Below, in pieces: positions 55,458 through 64,000 of a DNA stretch of 64,000 bases; the first letter of the stretch is position 1, and each line of letters starts with the position of its first letter. Below the pieces are notes generated by a model, which was given only the letters and a program-made list of their open reading frames with translations, did no database searches and was not told the origin of the DNA. Origin of the DNA: Saprospiraceae bacterium (lineage in GTDB: Bacteria > Bacteroidota > Bacteroidia > Chitinophagales > Saprospiraceae); assembly GCA_013001975.1 (NCBI GenBank), contig JABDKX010000216.1:1-64000 (forward strand), written 5' to 3'. The position numbers were made by a program, and so were the translations under genes.

Positions 55458-58400
55458 TTATCTAAAGATGGTAATATCACCACCGATTATTTCTGTCCGT
55501 TCTTCTACATCAACTTCAAGTATGTAGACATATACGCCAGTCATTAAAGCTTTGTTGTCAGATAATCCATCCCAAAGGATATGGCTACTGACTGGTGGCG
55601 TTAAGTTGTAGATTTCTTCGTGGACCATATTACCCCACCTGTCATATATCTTGATACTTTTCGGAACCGTTTCGTTGCCTTTGATGAAAATTTTCCATGC
55701 ATTATTTTCATCAATACTATTTAATGTGACAATATTTGGTACATAAAATGCTTGTATTTCTTTAACATCTACTGGGAATGATTCAGCTAAGACCATACAT
55801 CCCCCATCGTAAATAACTTCAACATTTAGGACAAAATCAGATCCTGCACTTATAACAGTATATGAAGTACAATTGGCACCTTCACAAACAGGCGTCGGAT
55901 TTCCTTCAATAGTCCAAATTATATTTTCTATGTTATCGGCATTTTGAATATCAAGTGTAAACATGCCATCATTATCAATAATAATTGTGTTAGGACCATC
56001 TATTTCAACACTAGGTGTATCTGGTGCTAAAATGGCAATAGAAGCCATATTTACACAACCATTATCATCAGTGACTTCTACTGTATGTGTTCCAATAGAA
56101 ACATTTTGGAAATCGCCAGAACTTTGAGCAGCTCCACCATCAAGTGAATATGTATAATTCGCAGCTCCTCCCATACCTACAGCCGTAATAACACCCATAT
56201 CATCCATTGGACAAGCAGGGTCCATTGCAGTCAATTCTAAAGTAGGTTCTTCTACGAAAGTCAATTCCAAAGGAGGTGATGTGTAAGAACAGCCGGCTTC
56301 TTCATAATTGTATACAACTTCATAAGTTCCAGCAGTTACTAAGTCAGGATCAACAAGTCCTGTATTTGCATCAGCTATTGGCGTTCCAGACCAAGTACCC
56401 GTTCCATTTCCTGTTAAATCATCAGGAGTAGCAGATAATGTGAAACTTTGAGCATTTGCATCTAAGCAGTACTCTACCATAGCATTATTACCAAATGTCC
56501 AAGTAGTTGGTTCACATGGTTTAGAAGCACACAAAACAGTTGCAGACATAACATTTCCACAAGCACATTCTGAAATAGCTTCAACCACAATTTCTATTTC
56601 TTGATCTTCCGTAAGGTTTTCTATTGTAAAAGAAGTATTTGTCGTTGTAGTAGCTTGAACACCATCTACAAATACTACATAATCTGATCCACAATCCACA
56701 TCATCCCAAGAAATATCTACAGAATTGATATCAGAAGAATTACATATGATTTGAGGTTGTTCTAATTCAGGTTCAACTGTAATGGTAATGGTTTCCTCTT
56801 CACCGATACAACCTTCATTATCAACAACCAAATCAATTTCATAAGTACCTGGTGTGTTATAAGTTACATCGTAAGGTCCGAATCCAGAACCAGATTCAAC
56901 GCCACCAGTAAAATCCCAATTAGCAACTTCATTTCCAGTACCAGAAAAATTACTTTGCACATTTACAGAGCTGCCTTCACAAATGACCATGTCCCCATTC
57001 AATGCTAAATCAGCAATTGGCACTACATTAATTCTAAATTGAACTGGGAATTGAGTCGAACAATTGCCTTCAGTGAATACTGCGGTGAACTCATAATCCT
57101 GAGAAGTATTAGAAGGCGTAAATTCATTATTTGCATTTACATCTGACTCTAACCAACTAAGCGTGACTGTCGAGTTAGGCATATTACTTACTGCACTTAC
57201 ATCCAGAGTGATTGGACCTGATCCTATTTCATAACATTGGACATCATCTACATTTTCAGTAATTGTAGGTTCAACACATTCTTGAGCAGAACACATTAAC
57301 GTTGATTCCTTGTTTCCACAAACTGGATCAAGGGCTACAACTCTTATTGTTCTTTCATCGCCAGAATTCAGACCAGAGATTAAATATCCTGAGACATTTA
57401 CTGATTCAACAAATGAACCATCAACATAAATTTCATATTCTGTAACTGCGGTCTGATCTTGCCAACCAAATTCAATAAAATCCGTATCTACATCCACACA
57501 AAAAATACGTGGTGTTTCGACCGTATCGGTGACATTTATTTGTTCCGTAACAACGGCATCAGGGCAATTGTCTACTTGGTATCCCAAACTGACATCAAAT
57601 ACACCTGGTATATCAAAATCTAGAGTAAATTCCTCTGGATTAATAAAATTCAAGGTAGCGTTTCCATTATCGAAAGTAATATCTTGAGTTGTTATTCCAG
57701 AAGGTTGTGTTGGAATGGTTACTGTTACAATTTCATCTATACAAATGTCTGCCATATCCAATGCAATACTTGGAGTAGGTACATCTATTAATTCAAAATC
57801 GATTGATTCAGTTGTTATACAGCCATCATCTGGATTTGTATAACTGAATAATACAGTATATGTATTTGCAGCCAATCCATTAGGATCAAATTCTGCATCT
57901 ATACCACTCACATTAACACCATCACCTTCATAAGTGAACGTTCCTAAATCAGGTGTTACACCATCAACTGTAGTTAAAAGGTTTACAGGATTATTTAAGA
58001 TATCATTACTACAAAATATCTGTTGAGAAGCAGTTAGTTCAATGACAGGTACTGCACATGTTCTTGCTTGACAAGTTTCAGTGACAATTTGTGTATTACA
58101 TCCATTATCAGCTACTGTAGTAATCGTTATTTCAACAACATCGCCTTCATTTAAAACTGGCTCAGTGTATCCGGGAGTGGTTTGTGTTGTTACGACAGGT
58201 GTTCCTCCATTTATTGAAACTGAGACTTCATAAGATGAGGCACCGGCTACATCATTCCATCCCAGTTCTACATTATCAGTACCTGGTGTACATGTTATAA
58301 CAGGAGGAGCAATGGTATCGTTAACCATAATTTGAACCATACCATCATCCATACATGCTGTTGTTGCATTCATAAACGAGGCCATCACTGTTCTTGGACC

Positions 58401-61187
58401 AGGAGTAGAATAAGTCAAGCCATTCTCATCGCCTATTGCGTCTGCTCCAAAATCCCAAACAGCACCTGCAGGCACGCCGCTGATTGTAATCGATTCTCCC
58501 AAACAGAAGACATCGCTACTTGCCACTGGTTCTACGATAGGTGTTTCGTTTACAGTTATAACTGTTGAAAACATTCCGGAACAACCTGCACCATCAGCAA
58601 ATTCAAAAACAACTGGGTTGTCTCCAATTACTAATTCTGATGAATTAGGATCAAACAATCCAGTTATTGGATCAACACCTCTACCTGTATAAAGTCCAGT
58701 GAAATCACTTGGTAATGTAATTTCAAATTGCACCATCATATTTTCAGGATTTCCCTCACATATTTCTATGGCTGGAAAATTTACTATTTGGACACCTGAT
58801 AAATCACAAGAAGATGCCAAACAATTTGAGTTAGAAGCTATTTCCACACAACTTGTTACTCCTTCAGATGACACTTGGATAACAGCTTCATCATTAGGGC
58901 TGACACCAGTTACCGTGTATGTATTATTTGCTAAATCTAAAGTACCTACAGAACCTCCTGGCAAACTGATATCAACAACAGTGTAAGATGTAGCACCAGG
59001 CACATCTTCCCATTGAAATATTATTTCAGTTTGATCGCCATCACAAGTAACAGTAGGATTTTCTAACAAAGCTTCCACTTCAACAGTGAATACTTCAGTT
59101 GACATACAACCTTGCATATCGGTGACTTCTAAAGTATAATCATACATTCCTGGGGAAGCGTATGTTATTCCTATATTTTGACTATCCGAAGCTCCAGTTG
59201 TAATTGAACCTCCTGGCACATCCCAATCATAAGACACGATTGTTGCGGCATTGCCTGTAAATCCTACAAAATATTCGGACCCATCACACACATCAGGCAA
59301 TCCATCTGTCATAATAGGAGGGCCATCAGTTACTGTAATCGGCAAAGGTATAGAATCACTTGTTCCGCAACCGTTAGCTGCTTGAACATAAAGTGTGTCA
59401 GTTGGAACATAATCCGTTATACTCACAGCCAAACTGTCTTCTGCTGTGAACATGACATTATATGAAGGCGGAACAATCCACGTATAGTCCGTATCGACTA
59501 GCGTATCAATTGTAAAAGTCAGTAAAGACAAATTAGCTTCACAAAAAACATCTTGATATGGATTCACTTCCGGTGAAGTTGAGGAACCTCCTACGAGATC
59601 AAAAGGGCCAAATGTTTGCTCACATTCTGCATCAAGTTCTATACCCGCGAGTTCATCATCCATATAATTCAAGTCTTCTAAAGAAGCCAAAAAGTTTACA
59701 AAATAAGATCCACTTTCTAATAATGCTGTTTGCGTATTACTAACAACAAGTCCAGTTATGGCATCGACCCATTCATATGCAGGATTAGATATTGTAACAT
59801 CATTTCCATCTGGATCTAAAGCAATAAATTGAAAGGTAAATTCTGTTCCATTTGAAGTACAGTCTCCAATGATTACGGTATCAATAATGGTCAAAGGCGT
59901 AATTGTCAGAGAAACCAAACTATCACATACATTTCCTTCATAATCGCTTTCAGCGGAACCTTCTCTAATATTAAAATCTCCTTCGATAGGTAAACTGCTT
60001 AGGTCTGGAAATTCTTCGTCAAACCAAGTATAAGGTAACATACATTCCCAGATAAAAAGTTCTACTTCCTCTCTTTCGATAGTACCTGCAGGTATAACTT
60101 GAATTATTTGAGTAAAATCACAACCACAATCATCTTGAGTTTCTATTTCTAAGATACCATCGGTTGCATTTTCTACTTGATCTAATGTAATAGGTCCTGC
60201 GATCCATGGATTCCCATTTTCATCTTCAAAATCTGGTTCCCATCCTGCAACTAAATCAAGTGCACATACTCTTACAACTCCAAATTCTTGCTCACCTGGT
60301 GTAACAATATTGATCGTCACACAAGCTTCACCAGCTGCATCCATATCACACTCAGTTGCTGCATTATCAAGACAAATAACATATTCTCCGGGCTCAGGGA
60401 AAATCATATTGATACCGTTGGCTCCTAAGGTCCCATCTAAATCACCGACAATAAAATCTGGACCTGTTCCTGAGAAAGGACCAAATTCCCATTCTATAGA
60501 GCTGATGTCAGGTCCGGATACTGTCCATGTATATTCTGCTCCTAATGTTTCATAGAATTCATCATCTACAGCAAAATTCACGGGAATACCGGCACAGAAA
60601 TTACCATCACCTAAGGCATTATCACACGTTCCTCTGATATTATATTCAGGCTCACCGAGATCAACATCATCTAAATCTGGTAAAGCAAATTCTGTAGCGT
60701 CTGATATATCCACCTCCACAGTACATATCGACCCCCCACAACCATCGATTGTTAGGTTATAAATCTCACCTACAATAAGGTTTGAGGCTTCTAAGGTTAC
60801 AGGTGTATCATTACAATCTGCATCTCCAGCTACGCACATACCACCTTCACCTGGACAGCCTTGCCATAATGCCACTTGGACACCTGTTAGACCACCTGGT
60901 GTTGTATCGCAAGTCATAGGAAGCGGTGTTACCAATAAAGTTATATCAGTAGATCCCGCTACGAATGAGAACCAGCCTGGATTGTGGAAGGCACCTCCAT
61001 CGGTGCATAATGCATCAGGTGGAACATCTGCTGTTGCAGGATCAGGGTTTGTAAATGTAGTTCCATCGATGTCATTGATATCACAAAGGGCGATTTCTTC
61101 AGAGTCAGTACAAGAATCAGCCTGTGACCAAACAACAGATACGGACATAATAGTCACGCCAAAAAGGAGTAATAGGTTCTTTACCAT
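55458..61187 (-). CDS. Giant secreted multi-domain protein, T9SS type B sorting domain (1909 residues)
   Basis: A Sec signal ends near residue 22 (VSVVWSQ). Residues ~23-165 are the module shared with the downstream giant (PGWFSFVAGSTDI, TIDGCGGSICTVEV). Residues ~175-650 are Ig-like domains with matching segments such as DLVAGWEPD and ECEQTFGPFDL. Residues ~650-1610 contain a super-repeat: FN3-like domains with core Trp at 726, 977, 1242 and 1494, each with conserved cysteines, alternating with PKD-like (WDFTGGVESGSGFGPYDVTY) and GxGxxxP Ig-like domains. An SprB-like repeat (TAVGMGGAANYTYSLDGG) and a type B C-terminal sorting domain (IYDRWGNMVHEE) end it. It is a probable surface or gliding-related adhesin. 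Confidence 0.88.
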   Translation of the reverse strand: MVKNLLLLFGVTIMSVSVVWSQADSCTDSEEIALCDINDIDGTTFTNPDPATADVPPDALCTDGGAFHNPGWFSFVAGSTDITLLVTPLPMTCDTTPGGLTGVQVALWQGCPGEGGMCVAGDADCNDTPVTLEASNLIVGEIYNLTIDGCGGSICTVEVDISDATEFALPDLDDVDLGEPEYNIRGTCDNALGDGNFCAGIPVNFAVDDEFYETLGAEYTWTVSGPDISSIEWEFGPFSGTGPDFIVGDLDGTLGANGINMIFPEPGEYVICLDNAATECDMDAAGEACVTINIVTPGEQEFGVVRVCALDLVAGWEPDFEDENGNPWIAGPITLDQVENATDGILEIETQDDCGCDFTQIIQVIPAGTIEREEVELFIWECMLPYTWFDEEFPDLSSLPIEGDFNIREGSAESDYEGNVCDSLVSLTITPLTIIDTVIIGDCTSNGTEFTFQFIALDPDGNDVTISNPAYEWVDAITGLVVSNTQTALLESGSYFVNFLASLEDLNYMDDELAGIELDAECEQTFGPFDLVGGSSTSPEVNPYQDVFCEANLSLLTFTIDTLVDTDYTWIVPPSYNVMFTAEDSLAVSITDYVPTDTLYVQAANGCGTSDSIPLPITVTDGPPIMTDGLPDVCDGSEYFVGFTGNAATIVSYDWDVPGGSITTGASDSQNIGITYASPGMYDYTLEVTDMQGCMSTEVFTVEVEALLENPTVTCDGDQTEIIFQWEDVPGATSYTVVDISLPGGSVGTLDLANNTYTVTGVSPNDEAVIQVSSEGVTSCVEIASNSNCLASSCDLSGVQIVNFPAIEICEGNPENMMVQFEITLPSDFTGLYTGRGVDPITGLFDPNSSELVIGDNPVVFEFADGAGCSGMFSTVITVNETPIVEPVASSDVFCLGESITISGVPAGAVWDFGADAIGDENGLTYSTPGPRTVMASFMNATTACMDDGMVQIMVNDTIAPPVITCTPGTDNVELGWNDVAGASSYEVSVSINGGTPVVTTQTTPGYTEPVLNEGDVVEITITTVADNGCNTQIVTETCQARTCAVPVIELTASQQIFCSNDILNNPVNLLTTVDGVTPDLGTFTYEGDGVNVSGIDAEFDPNGLAANTYTVLFSYTNPDDGCITTESIDFELIDVPTPSIALDMADICIDEIVTVTIPTQPSGITTQDITFDNGNATLNFINPEEFTLDFDIPGVFDVSLGYQVDNCPDAVVTEQINVTDTVETPRIFCVDVDTDFIEFGWQDQTAVTEYEIYVDGSFVESVNVSGYLISGLNSGDERTIRVVALDPVCGNKESTLMCSAQECVEPTITENVDDVQCYEIGSGPITLDVSAVSNMPNSTVTLSWLESDVNANNEFTPSNTSQDYEFTAVFTEGNCSTQFPVQFRINVVPIADLALNGDMVICEGSSVNVQSNFSGTGNEVANWDFTGGVESGSGFGPYDVTYNTPGTYEIDLVVDNEGCIGEEETITITVEPELEQPQIICNSSDINSVDISWDDVDCGSDYVVFVDGVQATTTTNTSFTIENLTEDQEIEIVVEAISECACGNVMSATVLCASKPCEPTTWTFGNNAMVEYCLDANAQSFTLSATPDDLTGNGTGTWSGTPIADANTGLVDPDLVTAGTYEVVYNYEEAGCSYTSPPLELTFVEEPTLELTAMDPACPMDDMGVITAVGMGGAANYTYSLDGGAAQSSGDFQNVSIGTHTVEVTDDNGCVNMASIAILAPDTPSVEIDGPNTIIIDNDGMFTLDIQNADNIENIIWTIEGNPTPVCEGANCTSYTVISAGSDFVLNVEVIYDGGCMVLAESFPVDVKEIQAFYVPNIVTLNSIDENNAWKIFIKGNETVPKSIKIYDRWGNMVHEEIYNLTPPVSSHILWDGLSDNKALMTGVYVYILEVDVEERTEIIGGDITIFR

Positions 61188-61266
61188 GATGTTATTAATC
61201 GGTCTAAATTATCATTCAAAAAATAGAAATCTCTGAAAATGAACAATTTAAAGTTGGTTTTAGGTA

Positions 61267-64000
61267 TTATCTCACAACCGTAATATTACCTGTTATGAGT
61301 GTTTCTGTACCATCTATAAGCAATAATTTTGCCACATAAACATATACACCTTGTACAACAGCTATACCATTGGAATAGCCATCCCAAATCAAAAAATCAT
61401 TCTCTTCCGATATTTCAGGACGAAAAAGTACTAAATTTCCCCATCTATCTAAAATTCTGAAGTCAAAAACTTTCGTTTTGCCGTCAGAAAGATATAAGGA
61501 TAAAAAATCATTGTTCCCATCATTATTTGGTGAAAAAATGTTAGGTACAAAATAATTAACTTCATTATCTATGGTTAAAGATAAGGTATCCAATGCTTTA
61601 CATCCAAATTCATCAGTTATTTCTAATATTATTTCTTCATTTTTATATGCATTTAGGGTAGGATTCAAGCAATTATTGCAATTTAATGAATCTGCTATAT
61701 TCCAATTAAAATCGATAATTTCATTGGCAGGGATATTTACCATGCCTTCAATTTCAATTTCTTCGCCATATACCGCTGTTATATCGTCTCCTAAATCGAT
61801 TACCAGCTGCCTTCCTTCACTTATTTCAAAACTTGTATCTCTTTGACAGCCATTTTCATCAATTAATTCTAATGTATATTGCCCAGGAATCAAATTTTCC
61901 AGATCTGATTCATTTAAGACGAGGTTTCCATTTAAGAAAACGTCAAAGTCTATACTACCGCTGATGTTTTCAAATTTGATGCTGCCAACTTCGCCAAAAC
62001 AGATTGGATCTACTATCAAGAAGTTAATATTACTTAAAGAATCTTCTATTTCTTCTACAATCAATGTTTCTGAATAAGTACAAAGACTGATTGTGTCTTC
62101 TATAAATAATTCTACTTGCCCCGCATCTTGAATTATCAATTCAGTTTGATCACTTATTTGTGTCCCATCTAGAATCCAGCTAAATATCAAATTATCTATA
62201 TTTCCATTCACATCAGCTTGAAGCGAAATCTCTAGATTATTACAATTTATTTCAGTGCCTGAAAGCGCATTTATATTGGCATTTATCTCAGAATTTAAAT
62301 CTGGTACATTAATGGTTAAAGAATTTGAACAATTATTGACATCTGTCCCTTCGAATAAATAGTCTCCTGGCATGTCAACGAGAATACAGGAATCATTTGA
62401 AATAATTTGATTGTTAAAAATCCAATTAAGAGACGCTATGTTTTCATTTAAATGACAGAGCATCACATTTGAATTGGCACAATTAATAGCGCCTCCTAAA
62501 AGCTCTATATCAAAAGGCACGTTTACAATTTCAAATTCAAGACCAGATGTTGTCGTACAGCCATTAGTCCCAAAAACTTCTATTTCATAAAGTCCAGAAC
62601 TCATTGGAAATGGTGTCAACTGAGTCGATGAAAAATTATCAGGTCCCATCCATCTCACTGAATCAAACGGTGATAATACTTCAACGAAAAACATGGGAAC
62701 ATCTTCACCGCAATTAATTGACAAATCTTCTACGTTTACAAATGGGTCTTCACTTTCTTCAATAATTTCGAAAGAAACCGATTTTGAGCAATTGTTTTCA
62801 TCATTTATAATCAAATTATAAAATCCTGACTCTTGGAGTAAAACCGTATCAAGGTTACTCGTCAAGTTTTGAGGGCCAATAAATTCAAACGCTGGATTAA
62901 TCACATTCGTAGTAATAATAACTTCTGATTCTGGATTTATACAATCTATTACTGAATGAGATACATCAATAGTAATTTCTGTTGCCTGATGTTCTAAATT
63001 TAATACATCGATTCTTTCACATGTTCCTAGGTTTGATGTGATATTATAAGTCCCTTCTTCATAGGTAAAAAAAGTATTTGGATTAACTTCATTTACATTT
63101 GATGGTCCATTGAAGTCAAATTGAGCACCAGTTGGATTTGTAATCAGTTCAATAACAAAGCTGTCTTGAAAACAAATTGGTGGCGTATAAATAATTTCAA
63201 ATTCAAACGTATCAATATTTTCAATGAAGATTGAGTCCGTACTCACACATCCATTGGATACTGCGGATAAATAATAATTACCACCTGAAGAAATTTCCGC
63301 AATAGGACCGATATCATTTTCAAGAAGTCCGTCATTTGTAAACCAAGAATACAATTCTATATTCCCTTCATTAACTTGACTGTTATTGCCATTTAGAAAA
63401 ATAGACAAACCACATTGAACTTGCGAATCGCCTGCAGATATTTCAGCTTCTGGAATTATTTTTTTTGCTTGTAAATGAATAATAGAATCACACTGGTCTA
63501 GCAATAAATTAGCTACCAAAAGCACTGTATCTACATCTTCAGTAAAAATTAAGTCTCTATAAAAAAGGGAGTCACCTTGACAAAAAATAGTATCAATTTC
63601 TACGCTGGTTGGGACCTCTAATATCCTTAGTGTTAAACAATTAAAAGTTAAATCGCCACAGTATAATCTGTTTGAGTAAAGAGAATCAATTTCCTCTCTT
63701 GTTGTTTGATTAAAGATGATATCCTCACTTGATTTTTGATAAGCCATACCACATACTTCATAAATACCAGGAGGGAGATCTGATATTTCGTTTGGAGAGT
63801 CAGCATATTTAACAACAGAATCATTTTCAGTATAAATAAATGTATAATCCTGTTGACTGTTTATGATGGAATCCTGAAAAAGTTGAAACTGCATTTGATC
63901 TGATGCTGGATCTGATTCACAAAACGTATAAATCCCACCTGGCGATGAAAAGTTGAAGTCGCCAGCAAATAAAAAGCATTCTTCACAGGAAGAGCCTGTG
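61267..64000 (-). CDS. Large secreted protein with T9SS type B sorting domain, N-terminus beyond the window
   Basis: The frame is open to the window edge; an ATG at 63894 is internal, because upstream codons read CEECFLFAGDFNFSSPGG and continue the domain. At least 910 residues are visible. They form Ig-like domains with paired cysteines and motifs such as SGGNYYLSAVSNGCVSTD and SGLYEIEVFGTNGCTTTSG, a domain with GQYTLELIDENGCQRDTSF, and a canonical type B C-terminus: NYFVPNIFSPNNDGNNDF then RILDRWGNLVLF. It lacks the FN3 super-repeat of its two downstream neighbours. It is 79 bases upstream of the 1909-residue gene and may be co-transcribed. Confidence 0.85.
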   Translation of the reverse strand, partial: TGSSCEECFLFAGDFNFSSPGGIYTFCESDPASDQMQFQLFQDSIINSQQDYTFIYTENDSVVKYADSPNEISDLPPGIYEVCGMAYQKSSEDIIFNQTTREEIDSLYSNRLYCGDLTFNCLTLRILEVPTSVEIDTIFCQGDSLFYRDLIFTEDVDTVLLVANLLLDQCDSIIHLQAKKIIPEAEISAGDSQVQCGLSIFLNGNNSQVNEGNIELYSWFTNDGLLENDIGPIAEISSGGNYYLSAVSNGCVSTDSIFIENIDTFEFEIIYTPPICFQDSFVIELITNPTGAQFDFNGPSNVNEVNPNTFFTYEEGTYNITSNLGTCERIDVLNLEHQATEITIDVSHSVIDCINPESEVIITTNVINPAFEFIGPQNLTSNLDTVLLQESGFYNLIINDENNCSKSVSFEIIEESEDPFVNVEDLSINCGEDVPMFFVEVLSPFDSVRWMGPDNFSSTQLTPFPMSSGLYEIEVFGTNGCTTTSGLEFEIVNVPFDIELLGGAINCANSNVMLCHLNENIASLNWIFNNQIISNDSCILVDMPGDYLFEGTDVNNCSNSLTINVPDLNSEINANINALSGTEINCNNLEISLQADVNGNIDNLIFSWILDGTQISDQTELIIQDAGQVELFIEDTISLCTYSETLIVEEIEDSLSNINFLIVDPICFGEVGSIKFENISGSIDFDVFLNGNLVLNESDLENLIPGQYTLELIDENGCQRDTSFEISEGRQLVIDLGDDITAVYGEEIEIEGMVNIPANEIIDFNWNIADSLNCNNCLNPTLNAYKNEEIILEITDEFGCKALDTLSLTIDNEVNYFVPNIFSPNNDGNNDFLSLYLSDGKTKVFDFRILDRWGNLVLFRPEISEENDFLIWDGYSNGIAVVQGVYVYVAKLLLIDGTETLITGNITVVR

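Noticed and set aside
63892-63894. ATG at 63894 as the true start of the last giant protein
   Set aside because: The frame continues open and domain-like to the window edge (paired cysteines, glycine-rich strand), and the ATG is not followed by a signal peptide.
1-64000. tRNA or rRNA genes and insertion sequences
   Set aside because: Searching both strands by eye found no cloverleaf-like or rRNA-like sequence, no transposase motif and no paired terminal inverted repeats.

Overview
This is chromosomal DNA of low GC content from a member of the Bacteroidota, most likely a marine Saprospiria/Chitinophagia-type bacterium. The evidence is type IX secretion (T9SS) sorting domains of both type A and type B, SprB-like and MopE-like modules, DUF3822 beside rsmD, menaquinone synthesis (menA), a Bacteroidota-type NusB, an alpha-2-macroglobulin-like protein without thioester, and DUF5117/DUF4953-type zinc proteases. 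I saw no tRNA, rRNA, CRISPR array, phage module or insertion sequence.

Layout. (1) 1-3.9 kb is a decayed, repeat-rich stretch: the 3' end of cysM, a phosphoesterase remnant, small membrane proteins, a macro-domain protein, two frameshifted gene remnants, and several arrays of short direct repeats with 7-, 8- and 9-bp periods plus a 71-bp duplication. (2) 3.9-9.8 kb, minus strand, is a probable argS-glnS-flippase-enoyl-CoA hydratase unit. (3) 9.9-13 kb holds rsmD with a DUF3822 (PilM-like) gene and a pseudopilin-like gene on the minus strand, divergent from tsaD. (4) 13-30.7 kb, minus strand, holds a secreted MopE-repeat protein, a DUF697/SHOCT membrane protein, menA, a 2000-residue alpha-2-macroglobulin-like protein, then a tight guaA-lipoprotein-trmH-mmcQ-FAD oxidoreductase unit, an OmpA-like protein and nusB. 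(5) 30.9-47.9 kb is mixed housekeeping: a zinc metalloprotease, NUDIX/pyrE divergent pair, M42 peptidase, UbiA-like protein, an M20 peptidase-FKBP-trmD unit, a membrane AraC regulator, S9 peptidase-cdaA, miaE, a TPMT-like methyltransferase, a sphingolipid delta-4-desaturase homologue and cmk. (6) 48-64 kb, minus strand, is a run of three giant secreted proteins with T9SS type B C-termini (2449, 1909 and more than 910 residues; the last runs off the window).

The most notable structure is in the two complete giants. They are collinear paralogues built on a super-repeat of about 255 residues that pairs a four-cysteine FN3-like domain with Ig/PKD-like domains. The larger one carries an additional acidic block of HYR-like repeats at its N-terminus. 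Other points of interest are the bacterial homologue of dihydroceramide delta-4-desaturase, the PilM-like/pseudopilin-like pair next to rsmD, an FAD oxidoreductase whose nucleotide-binding motif lies upstream of any canonical start codon, and the unusual density of short-period repeats with broken genes in the first 4 kb.
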